Shown in pieces: positions 56,003 through 63,933 of a DNA stretch of 64,000 bases. Position numbers and translations under genes: made by a program. This DNA comes from Streptomyces sp. Ru71 (GTDB lineage: Bacteria > Actinomycetota > Actinomycetes > Streptomycetales > Streptomycetaceae). The stretch lies in assembly GCF_002920535.1 (NCBI RefSeq), contig NZ_PQSS01000009.1, positions 94,073 through 158,072 of the forward strand. The letters are read 5' to 3'. Each line of letters opens with the position of its first letter. The stretch's first letter is position 1. A model generated the notes under the pieces. The model was given only the letters and a program-made list of their open reading frames with translations, was not told the DNA's origin and made no database searches.

Positions 56003-57337
56003 CTACTGGCTCTTGGCGACCTGGGTGATGGAACGCGCCACCTGCTCGGGTGACTTGGCGCCGGCGATGAGGGCGGCGACCGAGTCGTTGACCTCCTGAC
56101 CGACGGCAGGCGGGTAGGCCTGGTCGAGGTAGAGCTGGAATCCGGTCGCCTTGTCCAGGGCGGCGGAGACGAGCTTGAGGTTGGGGTCGGTGAGGGAGCC
56201 GGTGGCGTCCTTCACGACGGGCATCATCGAGCCCTTGGACACGAGGATCTTGTCGGACTCGGCCGACAAGAAGAACTTCAGGAAGTCGACGGCCGCCTTG
56301 GGGGCGCCCTTGCGCACGGCGTAGCCGCCGCCTCCGCCGAAGATGTCGGTGGCGGCGCCCTTGCCTCCCGGGACGGTCGGGAAGGTGAAGAACCCGAGGT
56401 CCTCGCCGATGCCCTTGCCCGCGTCGGCCTGCACGACCGGCGCCCACTGGCCCATCAGCTCCATCGCGGCCTTGCCGTTGCCCATGGCCGCGGCCTCGCC
56501 GTTGGGCGTGGAGTACGCGGCGCCGAGGAAGCCCTTCTGGAACGGCTGCAGGGCGACGAGTTCCTTGAGGCGTTCACCGGCCTTGACGAAGTCGTCGCCG
56601 GTGAAGTCCTTGGCGTCGGCGGCCTTCTGCATGCCGTCGACACCGGCGATACGCATCGCCAGGTAGGCCCAGAAGTACATGCCGGGCCACTTCTCCTTGC
56701 CCGCCAGGGCGATGGGCGTGATCCCGGCGCTTTTCAGCTTCTTCACGGCGTCCAGGTAGTCGTCCCAGGTGGCGGGCGGGGACGAGATGCCGGCCTGCTT
56801 GAAGAGCGCCTTGTTGTACCAGAAGCCGACGCCGCCGATGTCGAAGGGCATCGCGTACGTCTTGCCGTCGAACTCGTAGGCTTTCGCGGAGACCCCGACG
56901 AGGGTGCCGGCCATGGGCTTGACGGTGTCGGTGAGGTCCTCGACGAGGCCCGCGTCGATCTGCTGCTTGAGAACGCCGCCACCCCACGTGTGGTAGATGT
57001 CCGGAAGCTTTCCGGAACTGGTCAGCGCCGTCATCTTCGACTTGTAGGCATCGTTCTCCAGCGTGACGAGCTTGATGTGCACGTCGGGGTGCTCGGCCTC
57101 GAATGCCTTGGCCCGCTCGGGCCAGACGCTCTTGGACGGCTCGGTGGTCTGGATGTTCCACCACTCCACGACAGTACGGCCCTTGCTGTCGGTGGTGCCC
57201 GAGTCGGAGTCCGAGCAGGCGGACAGACCGGCCGCGCCCAGGCCCGCCGCTGTCGCGGTCCCCAGGAACCGGCGGCGGGAGAAGACGGATGACGCGGCGC
57301 TGGAGGCGATTGCAGCGGCACGATCGAAGGTTGGCAT
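56003..57337 (-). CDS. bxlE: Extracellular xylo-oligosaccharide-binding lipoprotein (family 1)
   Basis: The 444-aa protein has a Tat-type signal (SRRRFLGTATAAGLGAAGLSAC) with twin arginines and a lipobox, Cys41. It is thus exported folded and lipid-anchored. The SBP_bac_1 features are VVEWWNIQTTEPSKSVWPERAKAFEAEHPDVHIKLVT and YAMPFDIGGVGFWYNKALFKQAG. It delivers sugars to the permeases that follow. Ligand is inferred from the neighbouring xylan enzymes. Confidence 0.92.
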   Translation of the reverse strand: MPTFDRAAAIASSAASSVFSRRRFLGTATAAGLGAAGLSACSDSDSGTTDSKGRTVVEWWNIQTTEPSKSVWPERAKAFEAEHPDVHIKLVTLENDAYKSKMTALTSSGKLPDIYHTWGGGVLKQQIDAGLVEDLTDTVKPMAGTLVGVSAKAYEFDGKTYAMPFDIGGVGFWYNKALFKQAGISSPPATWDDYLDAVKKLKSAGITPIALAGKEKWPGMYFWAYLAMRIAGVDGMQKAADAKDFTGDDFVKAGERLKELVALQPFQKGFLGAAYSTPNGEAAAMGNGKAAMELMGQWAPVVQADAGKGIGEDLGFFTFPTVPGGKGAATDIFGGGGGYAVRKGAPKAAVDFLKFFLSAESDKILVSKGSMMPVVKDATGSLTDPNLKLVSAALDKATGFQLYLDQAYPPAVGQEVNDSVAALIAGAKSPEQVARSITQVAKSQ

Positions 57338-57360
57338 GGCGCACCTTCCGGAAGTTCTTA

Positions 57361-57371
57361 CGAAACTATCG
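57361..57371. promoter_or_regulatory. CGAAA/TTTCG-type inverted repeat
   Basis: CGAAACTATCG differs at one position from the CGAAA-N-TTTCG palindrome linked to xylanase gene control in several Streptomyces. It is 24 bp upstream of the binding-protein start and downstream of its -10 box, a position suited to repression. Confidence 0.55.
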
Positions 57372-57385
57372 GGACATGGCCACGC

Positions 57386-57425
57386 AAGTTACGGGCACGC
57401 GTCGGGGGTGTCAACGGCCTTAACA
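57386..57425 (-). promoter_or_regulatory. Promoter and 17-bp operator of the bxl operon
   Basis: On the minus strand -35 TTGACA (57414-57409), 17 bp and -10 TAACTT (57391-57386) form an excellent vegetative promoter. The -35 lies inside the imperfect palindrome TGTCAACGGCCTTAACA (57409-57425), which recurs upstream of the GH30 gene. It is a natural site for the LacI-type regulator encoded next door. Confidence 0.75.
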
Positions 57426-57446
57426 AAATGGGCCGCTGACACCCCC
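57404..57446 (-). terminator. Hairpin after the lacI-type gene, overlapping the operator
   Basis: Arms at 57404-57419 and 57431-57446 pair over 16 positions with one mismatch, with an 11-nt loop. It lies 17 bp past the regulator's stop and would separate its transcript from the bxl operon. One arm contains the -35 box and half of the 17-bp operator. Confidence 0.65.
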
Positions 57447-57462
57447 GGAGTGTTATCTTCCG

Positions 57463-58524
57463 CTACGCCCGGCGCGGCGGCGCGGTGCTCGCCCGGACCA
57501 CCAGCTCAGTGGCGAGTTCCACACGTGGTGACGTGGGTACGACGGACCGGGCCAGGTCCAGTACGACCCGTGCCGCCAGCTTGCCCATGTCGGCCAGCGG
57601 CTGGCGGACCGTCGTCAGAGGCGGCGACGCCCAGAGCATCTCCGGCAGGTCGTCGAAACCGACGACGCTCATGTCCTCGGGCACGCGCAGCCCTCGGCGG
57701 CGCAGTGCCTCCATCGCGCCGAGTGCCATCTGATCACTGGCCGCGAACACGGCGGTCGGCGGGTCGTCCAGGTCGAGCAGCTGGTTGCAGCCGGTGAACC
57801 CGGACTCGTGGTAGAAGTCGCCGGGCACGATCAGTTCGCCGTCGACCGGTACTCCGGCGACGTCGAGCGCGGCCCGGTAGCCGTCGAGCCTGGCCCGTGA
57901 GCACATCAGGCGGGACGGACCCTCGATGAAGCCGATCCTGCGGTGCCCCAGGCCCAGCAGGTACTCGGTCGCGGCCATGCCGCCCGCCCAGTTGGTGGCG
58001 CCGATGGTCGGTTCCTCGGACGCGGGCGAGCCGGCCGGGTCGATCACCACCAGCGGCACGCCCAGACGCCGCAGTTCGTCGTGGAGTCTCGGCTCCAGGA
58101 CGGAGGTCACGAGAATCACGCCGTCGGACGCGCGGGCCCGTAGATTCGTCATCCACTGCCGGGCCGAGCCCGCCCGGTTGTGGATCGCGGAGACCACCGT
58201 CCCCACGCCCGACTCGTGCGTGACCTCTTCGACCCCGCGGATGATCTCCACGGCCCAGGGGCTGTCGAGGTCGTTGAAGACCAGGTCGAGCAGAACCGGC
58301 CGGGCACCGGGGGCGGGCGCACGGCGCCGGTAGCCGTGCCGTTGCAGCAGGTCCTCGACCTTCGCCCGGGTGGCCGGCGACACGTCCGAACGTCCGTTGA
58401 CGACCCGTGAGACGGTCGGCACCGAGACCCCGGCCTCCCGCGCGATCTCGGTGATCGTCACCTTGGCCGGCCCGTCCGAGCTCCGCGTGGCTGTTTTGTG
58501 CTGGGCGCCGTCCGGGGCCACCAT
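57463..58524 (-). CDS. bxlR: LacI-family regulator of xylan use
   Basis: The start at ATG 58524 follows GGAGGTGGGG; 353 aa. The HTH is VTITEIAREAGVSVPTVSRVVNGRSDVSPATRAKVEDLLQRHGY with the hinge helix that opens the minor groove. The periplasmic-binding-like effector domain follows (VVIDPAGSPASEEPTIGATNWAGGMAATEYLLGLGHRRIGFI). It probably represses the bxl operon and the GH30 gene until xylo-oligosaccharides are taken up. Two TTTCCGGA repeats in its own leader (58553-58600) may be autoregulatory. Confidence 0.93.
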   Translation of the reverse strand: MVAPDGAQHKTATRSSDGPAKVTITEIAREAGVSVPTVSRVVNGRSDVSPATRAKVEDLLQRHGYRRRAPAPGARPVLLDLVFNDLDSPWAVEIIRGVEEVTHESGVGTVVSAIHNRAGSARQWMTNLRARASDGVILVTSVLEPRLHDELRRLGVPLVVIDPAGSPASEEPTIGATNWAGGMAATEYLLGLGHRRIGFIEGPSRLMCSRARLDGYRAALDVAGVPVDGELIVPGDFYHESGFTGCNQLLDLDDPPTAVFAASDQMALGAMEALRRRGLRVPEDMSVVGFDDLPEMLWASPPLTTVRQPLADMGKLAARVVLDLARSVVPTSPRVELATELVVRASTAPPRRA

Positions 58525-58649
58525 CCCCACCTCCGTAGCTCTGCGTCCGGAAAATCTCCGCGCATCTTCCGGAAAGCGTAGAACATGCCACCGGCCCTCT
58601 CGCGGTCGAGGCAGCGTCCGTCCGGCTCGTCGAACGTACGGGCTCGGGT

Positions 58650-59657
58650 CTACGCCTGCCCGCCGTCCAGCACCGAGTGCAGCCAGGCAAGTTGCCGCCG
58701 CGTATGCGTGGCGTCCCCGTGCTCGTGCCCGTTGAACGGATACGCGTGGATCTCCCGCGCGGGATCGTGGCCGGTCAGCTCGCCGTAGCGGTGGTATGCG
58801 GCGTACGCGCCACTGGGCGGGCAGACCGTGTCGCGCAGGCCGACCCCGAAGTGGGCGGGAGCGTACGCGCGACGCGCAAAGGAGATCCCCTCGACGTACG
58901 CCAGCGTCCGGTACGCGGCCCTCTCGGCGCCCCGGTGCACGGCCAGATAGGCGGCCACCTCTCCGTAGGGCCCGTCGTCGGTGAGGTCCAGGGCCCGCCG
59001 GACACCACACAGCAACGGCGCGCTGACCAGCACGGCCGCCAGATCCGGGACGAGTCCCGCGACCGCGAGGGCCACTCCCCCGCCTTGACTGTTGCCGACG
59101 GCCGCGACCCGGTCCGCGGCGACACCGGGCAGCGCGCGCAGCGCGGCGACGGAGCACACCGCATCGGTGATCAGCCGCCGGTAGTGGTGGTCGTGCGGGT
59201 CGAGGATGCCGCGCACGATGGCGCCGGGGCCACCGGGCGCGCTCGCGTGCGGGTCGGGGGTCGCGCCGCCGCTGCCGTACTGGTCGCCCTGGCCGCGGTT
59301 GTCCATGAGCAGGTGCGCGTATCCGGCGTTCGCCCAGGTGAGCCGCTCGTGCGGGAGGCCGCGGCCGCGCCCGTACCCGGCGAACTCCACGACGGCGGGA
59401 AGGAGTTGGCCGCCCGTGCCGGCGGGCCGGGTGTACCAGGCGCTGATCGGGTCGCCGGCGAATCCGCGGAACGTCACGTCCCATGTCTCGACGAGCCGGA
59501 GCCCGCTGTCGATCCGTTCGGCACTGACGACCGGCCGCGGATGCTCGGCGGCTTTCAGAGTGGTCTGCCAGAAGGTGTCGAAGTCGGCGGGTTCGTCGAG
59601 GGGTGGGCGGTGACGTTCGAGCTGGTCCAGGGGGAGATCGACGGCGGGCAAGGACAC
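58650..59657 (-). CDS. Acetyl xylan esterase (CE7/AXE1 family)
   Basis: The 335-aa protein has no signal peptide. CE7 marks are LVETWDVTFRGFAGDPISAWYTRP, LLMDNRGQGDQYGSGG, the nucleophile Ser in AAVGNSQGGGVALAVAGL and the catalytic His in FNGHEHGD near the end. It deacetylates imported xylo-oligosaccharides (or cephalosporin C in vitro) as a cytosolic hexamer. GTG 59657 has only a weak ribosome-binding site. Confidence 0.92.
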   Translation of the reverse strand: MSLPAVDLPLDQLERHRPPLDEPADFDTFWQTTLKAAEHPRPVVSAERIDSGLRLVETWDVTFRGFAGDPISAWYTRPAGTGGQLLPAVVEFAGYGRGRGLPHERLTWANAGYAHLLMDNRGQGDQYGSGGATPDPHASAPGGPGAIVRGILDPHDHHYRRLITDAVCSVAALRALPGVAADRVAAVGNSQGGGVALAVAGLVPDLAAVLVSAPLLCGVRRALDLTDDGPYGEVAAYLAVHRGAERAAYRTLAYVEGISFARRAYAPAHFGVGLRDTVCPPSGAYAAYHRYGELTGHDPAREIHAYPFNGHEHGDATHTRRQLAWLHSVLDGGQA

Positions 59658-59756
59658 CTCACACGGGTCTGGGGAGCCGGCTTCCTCATGTGCGACACCC
59701 GTTGGACGGGGTCGGGTGCGGCTTCAGGTTGCGGCGACGTTGCCGGAAAATTCTCG

Positions 59757-61733
59757 TCAGTAAATGCGCCTGCCGTGCGCGTCCGGCACCCCGGACTTGC
59801 GCAGGAAGTAGCTGTTGATCTGGTCCCGCCACTCGCGGGCGCAGCGCAGCTGCTCCTCGTAGAGCTCGGCCACCCGAGTGTGCCGGGCGGGCGAGACCAG
59901 GTCGGCGAGTGCGGCCCAGACCTCCCGGGCGGCCTCGACCTCCTCGACTCCCTCGAAATGAGTGTCGTAGATGTGCTGCACGACGGTCTTGCCGCTGTGC
60001 AGCACATGCCCGTACGGCACATGGTGGAAGAAGAGCAGCAGCTCGTCGGGACAGCTCTCCACCCGCTCGTACGTGTCCGCCCACGGCTTCGCGTACTGCC
60101 CTGCGTATCCGGTGCCGGTGGCCCGGCTGCGGTCGACTCCGATGCCGTCGCGGTCGGCGAAGTGGTACGTCCCCCATGTGCTGTACTCGTAGCCGTCGAC
60201 GCTCGGCCCGTAGTGGTGTCCGGGCTGCACCATGAAGCCGACGCCGAGGGGCGCGGTGTACTTCTCGTACGTGGCCCAGGAACCGTGCAGCACCGCCCGA
60301 AGCCCGGAGCGCAGCCGCTCGGGGTCACCGGTGAGATCCGGTGTGAACGTCAACTCTGCCCACTCGTCGAGCAGTTGATCTGCGTCTGCGGTCGGGTCCC
60401 AGGCGAGGCGGCCATAGGAGTAGAGGTTGGCCTGGGCAAGGGGGTGGCCGGTCCAGAAGGGGTCGTCACCGACGTTCGCCACCGCCACGAGACCTCCGCC
60501 GGCAACCAGTTGCCCGACCGTGGGACCGCCCTCCCCCTCCGGCCGGAAGGCGAGTACCTCGGACCACATCGGCGCGAGCGCGCAGACATGCCGCTGCTGG
60601 CCCGTGTACTCCTGGGTGGCCTGCAGCTCGACGGCGACGCGGGTGCGGGGCAGGGCGCCGATCACGGGCGAGACGGGTTCACGGACCTGGAAGTCCATCG
60701 GCCCGTGCTTGACCTGAAGGATGACGTTGTCCGCGAACTGACCGTCCAGCGGGGCGAAATGGTCGTACGCGGCGCGCGCCCGGTCTGTCGAGCGGTCGCG
60801 CCAGTCCTGTCGGTGGTCGTAGACGAAGGCCCGCCAGTGGACGGTGCCGCCGTGCCGGGCGAGCGCGCCGGCCAGGAGGTTCGCGCCGTCGGCGTGGCTG
60901 CGTCCGTAGGCGAACGGGCCCGGCTGCCCCTCCGAATCGGCCTTGACGACGAAACCGCCGAAGTCGGGGACCAGCGCGTAGACCCGGTCGGCCGCCTCGC
61001 GCCACCACGCACGCACACCCTCGTCGAGCGGATCGGCGGTGTCGAGATCGCCGAGCAGGAGGGGTGCGGCGAAGTTCACGGAGAGGTGGGTTCGGATGCC
61101 GTACGGCCTCAACTCGGCCGCGATGGCGGCCACTTCAGTGAACCGTTCGGTAAGCAGGCGGGTCTCACTCGCGTGGACGTTGACGTTGTTGACCGCGAGC
61201 GCGTTGATGCCGCAGGAGGCGAGCAGCCTTGCGTACGCGCGGATCCTGGAGAGGTCACCTCGCGCCCGTCCGTCCCGCCAGAACAGCGAGCCGCCCGCAT
61301 AGCCTCGCTCGACCTGCCCCATCACGGGGTGCACGTCGACGTTGTCCCAGTGGTCCAGCATGCGCAGGGCGAGGGCGGGGCGGTGGGTCTCGTCGGGGCC
61401 TTGCGTGAACGCGGCCTCGCCGATCCGCACGAGGTGGAAGAAGCCGTGGAGGAGCCCGGCCGGGGCGGCGGCGGTGAGGGTGGTGCGCCGCGCGGTCCGT
61501 GTCACCGTGAACCCCTCGGGACCTTCGTCACCGCCGGCGACCACCTTCAGCAGCAGGTCGCACGCCGCGTCGTCCGCGTCATCGCTGCCACCGAACTTGT
61601 GGCACGCACGGCCGACTTCTGCCCGTACGGTGTCGACGAGCAGTCCTTCGCCGCGCACGCACACCCGCCGTGTCCCCACGCCGCGCAGTGCCTCGTCAGG
61701 CAGCCAGGCAGGGTCTGTCTCGACGGTGGTCAT
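59757..61733 (-). CDS. GH67 alpha-glucuronidase
   Basis: The 658-aa protein is of family-typical length, with no signal peptide. The N-terminal domain (LLHGFFHLVRIGEAA, RMLDHWDNVDVHPVMGQVERGYAGGSLFWRDG) and central barrel (INALAVNNVNVHASETRLLTERF, GGFVVKADSEGQPGPFAYGRSHADGANLLA) are well conserved. The C-terminus includes GHHYGPSVDGYEYSTWGTYHFADRDGIGVDRSRATG. It removes 4-O-methylglucuronic acid from short xylo-oligosaccharides after uptake, complementing a glucuronoxylan-cutting GH30 enzyme. Confidence 0.96.
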   Translation of the reverse strand: MTTVETDPAWLPDEALRGVGTRRVCVRGEGLLVDTVRAEVGRACHKFGGSDDADDAACDLLLKVVAGGDEGPEGFTVTRTARRTTLTAAAPAGLLHGFFHLVRIGEAAFTQGPDETHRPALALRMLDHWDNVDVHPVMGQVERGYAGGSLFWRDGRARGDLSRIRAYARLLASCGINALAVNNVNVHASETRLLTERFTEVAAIAAELRPYGIRTHLSVNFAAPLLLGDLDTADPLDEGVRAWWREAADRVYALVPDFGGFVVKADSEGQPGPFAYGRSHADGANLLAGALARHGGTVHWRAFVYDHRQDWRDRSTDRARAAYDHFAPLDGQFADNVILQVKHGPMDFQVREPVSPVIGALPRTRVAVELQATQEYTGQQRHVCALAPMWSEVLAFRPEGEGGPTVGQLVAGGGLVAVANVGDDPFWTGHPLAQANLYSYGRLAWDPTADADQLLDEWAELTFTPDLTGDPERLRSGLRAVLHGSWATYEKYTAPLGVGFMVQPGHHYGPSVDGYEYSTWGTYHFADRDGIGVDRSRATGTGYAGQYAKPWADTYERVESCPDELLLFFHHVPYGHVLHSGKTVVQHIYDTHFEGVEEVEAAREVWAALADLVSPARHTRVAELYEEQLRCAREWRDQINSYFLRKSGVPDAHGRRIY

Positions 61734-61801
61734 GACGCCGCCGCCTCAAGGGCCACGCTGCCGAGGACGCCCTCGACGGCTCCGGGGTCGCTGCTGGTCA
61801 T
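61730..61801 (-). CDS. 23-aa frame translationally coupled to the GH67 gene
   Basis: AGGAAGG precedes ATG 61801; the frame (MTSSDPGAVEGVLGSVALEA plus three residues) ends in TGA overlapping the GH67 ATG. The same frame is open and codon-biased back to just after the GH30 stop (RFVEPTVLTFDAGRTGRIRP). It may therefore be the leftover 3' end of a deleted gene that now serves to couple translation. Confidence 0.35.
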   Translation of the reverse strand: MTSSDPGAVEGVLGSVALEAAAS

Positions 61802-61867
61802 GTCGGGGCGGATCCTTCCTGTACGTCCGGCGTCGAAGGTGAGGACCGTCGGTTCGACGAACCGCTG

Positions 61868-63322
61868 TCAGCCCTGGGACCGGCCTGGAGCCAGGACCAC
61901 GGTGACGACCGAACGTGCCGGGAGTTTCGCCGTCAGATGTCCGTCGGCGACCTGTGCGAGGCCCTCCACAGCCCTCGTGTCGTGATCGCCGTCGGTGAGG
62001 TATCCGGTCACCTGGTGTCCCTTCGCCGCCTTCAGGGCCATGTCCGTCGTCGTGGCCTGGCTACCGGTGTTGATGAGGACGGCCACATCGGTCCCGTCCG
62101 TGTTGCGGTACGCCGACGCGAGCACCGTCTCGTCGCCGGAGGAGGCGTCCACGCGGACTGCGCCGGGACGGATGAACCGGCTGAACGCGGTCATCGCCCG
62201 CAGCCGTGTGGAGACCATGTAGCTGTCGCCGTCCATGCGGATGAGCGCGCCGGTGTCGCCGATCGAGGCTCCGAGCCAGAAGAGGTAGGCGGAGGCGTCG
62301 GCCTGGGCGAGAGCGTTGTGGATGTTCTCGGCCACGTACAGACCGGCCGCGTTCGTGCCGTCGTCCCACTTGCTCGGCCAGACGCCGCTGCCCGCCCACT
62401 CCGACATCCACGCCGGCTTGTCACTGTCGATCAGCGGGCTGGTGGCGGCGGAGGCATAGCCGTGGGCGCTGTACGCGGCCACCTCCTTCTCGGCAGCCGG
62501 GTCGGCCGCGATGGCGGCCGCGTACGCCTTCCCCTGGTTCCAGCCGAAACTGTCGCAGCAGTACAGCTTGGTGCCGGGTGCCTCGGCGCGCAGCACCGGG
62601 CCGATCGCCTTCACGGCGTCGGCGGCCTGTGCGGGGGTGAAGAGCATGGAGGCGTACGACGCCTTCCAGTCGGGCTCGTTGGTGAAGTTCAGGTCGGTGA
62701 TGCGGATGCCCTCGCGCTGGTAGAACTTCACGTACTGGGCGAGGTACTTGCCGTAAGCGGTGCGCCAGTCGCCGGTTGCGCAGTCGGTGCCGACGACTCC
62801 GCACAGGGTGCCGCCGTTCGAGTCGGAGTTGTTGTCCTTCATGTACGCGGGAGCGCTCCACGCATCCGCGATGAACCGCTTCACCCCGTACTTCCGGGCC
62901 TCCTTGGCGAGCCAGACCTGGCCGCCATCGTTTCCGTCCCAGGTGTACGTCAGCGGATCGTCGGGGCTCGCGGGCGCGTTCGGCGCGATGGTCCGCATGT
63001 GGTCGTACACCTCGTCCGTGGACGAGCCGACGCCGAGGCGCAGCATGCTCAGGCCCGCGCCGTCCTCCCGCGAGAAGAGCAACTTGACGATCTCGTCGCC
63101 CTTCTCGGCGGACAGGCCCTTCAGACCGTGGATGACGGCGGCGCGCTGGAATGCCTCCGAGACGCCGAAGCCGTCGATGCGCTGGTGGCGTACTGAGAAG
63201 TCGATGCCTCCCGGCGCTGTGTCGGCGCTTGCCGGGGCCCCGGGCAGGGCGAGCGCGGCCGAGGCCAGCGCCACGGCGGAGGCGAGCAGGGTGAGGCGGC
63301 GGGGCCTGAGCTTCGACGGCAT
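61868..63322 (-). CDS. Secreted GH30 xylanase (glucuronoxylanase-like)
   Basis: GGGAGCAC precedes ATG 63322; 484 aa. The signal peptide is LTLLASAVALASAALALPGAPASA. In the catalytic part the acid/base Glu216 is in LNFTNEPDW and the nucleophile Glu308 is in AWMSEWAGSG, with IDGFGVSEAFQRAA at the start; a beta side domain ends the protein. GH30 bacterial members cut glucuronoxylan or act as xylobiohydrolases. The GFGVSEAFQ start fits this group, but the loop binding glucuronic acid cannot be judged by eye. A regulator site lies 109 bp upstream. Confidence 0.93.
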   Translation of the reverse strand: MPSKLRPRRLTLLASAVALASAALALPGAPASADTAPGGIDFSVRHQRIDGFGVSEAFQRAAVIHGLKGLSAEKGDEIVKLLFSREDGAGLSMLRLGVGSSTDEVYDHMRTIAPNAPASPDDPLTYTWDGNDGGQVWLAKEARKYGVKRFIADAWSAPAYMKDNNSDSNGGTLCGVVGTDCATGDWRTAYGKYLAQYVKFYQREGIRITDLNFTNEPDWKASYASMLFTPAQAADAVKAIGPVLRAEAPGTKLYCCDSFGWNQGKAYAAAIAADPAAEKEVAAYSAHGYASAATSPLIDSDKPAWMSEWAGSGVWPSKWDDGTNAAGLYVAENIHNALAQADASAYLFWLGASIGDTGALIRMDGDSYMVSTRLRAMTAFSRFIRPGAVRVDASSGDETVLASAYRNTDGTDVAVLINTGSQATTTDMALKAAKGHQVTGYLTDGDHDTRAVEGLAQVADGHLTAKLPARSVVTVVLAPGRSQG

Positions 63323-63430
63323 CCATGTGCTCCCGTAGTCCGGTGAACCTGTGGTTCCAGAGGGGCGTGCGGTGCGGTGGGTGGTAGACGTGCGTCGTGC
63401 TCCAGGTACCGTCGCCAGCGGCGACCAATC

Positions 63431-63447
63431 TGTCAAGGCACTTAACA
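63431..63447. promoter_or_regulatory. 17-bp operator upstream of GH30
   Basis: TGTCAAGGCACTTAACA matches the bxl operon site TGTCAACGGCCTTAACA at 13 of 17 positions, including both outer arms TGTCAA and CTTAACA. On the minus strand it contains TTGACA. A shared LacI-type regulator is the simplest explanation. Confidence 0.7.
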
Positions 63448-63573
63448 AATTCGGCTGGAGGTCGCGAAAGCCCTTGCAACCGAGGGCGAGAGGAAACCCA
63501 GCTGACGCACGGCTGGGTTCCTCGGGGCGGTGCGCGCTCGACGGCGCGGGGTTCGCCGCCCCCACTCCTCGTT

Positions 63574-63586
63574 CCGAAAGTTTCGG
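63574..63586. promoter_or_regulatory. Perfect CCGAAAGTTTCGG palindrome
   Basis: It contains CGAAAGTTTCG, the full form of the CGAAA-N-TTTCG repeat associated with Streptomyces xylanase genes, of which 57361 is a near match. It lies in the divergent region between GH30 and the next secreted protein gene. Confidence 0.65.
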
Positions 63587-63933
63587 TCTGGAACAGAAAG
63601 CTTTTCTGCGGGGAGTATTGACGATCCATCGCCGTTCCTTCAACATCCCTGTCTGAGACACCGGCTGTGGTTCGCAATGTCGAACCACCTCGGCCCGGCC
63701 GACCCGCACCGCCCGGCAGTTCTACGCAAAGCCGCACGACAGATATGCGCAGCACAGCACCTGCGCCGACTCCGTTTCGTTCCGGTGAGGTTCGCACCAG
63801 CGCATCCCGGCTCTTCGTGCAGTTGGAGAGGTACGCGACGCCACGAGACGATCCCCCGGTGCCGAGTGGGAGCGGACGACGTTTTCCCCTCCGCTTTCAG
63901 TCATTCCATGATTTCTACCTTGGAGGCACAGTC

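Larger units (their letters stand above)
63323..63933. other. Long divergent control region
   Basis: 610 bp between the leftward GH30 gene and the rightward gene at 63934. It contains the 17-bp operator (63431-63447), a hairpin with AGGAAACCCAGC/GCTGGGTTCCT arms (63491-63522) and the 13-bp palindrome at 63574. No gene is supported inside. Confidence 0.6.

Noticed and set aside
58677..61985. 1102-codon open frame on the plus strand across the CE7 and GH67 genes
   Set aside because: It is the antisense shadow of strongly conserved GH67 and CE7 genes; such long false frames are normal at this GC content, and the translation has no family resemblance.
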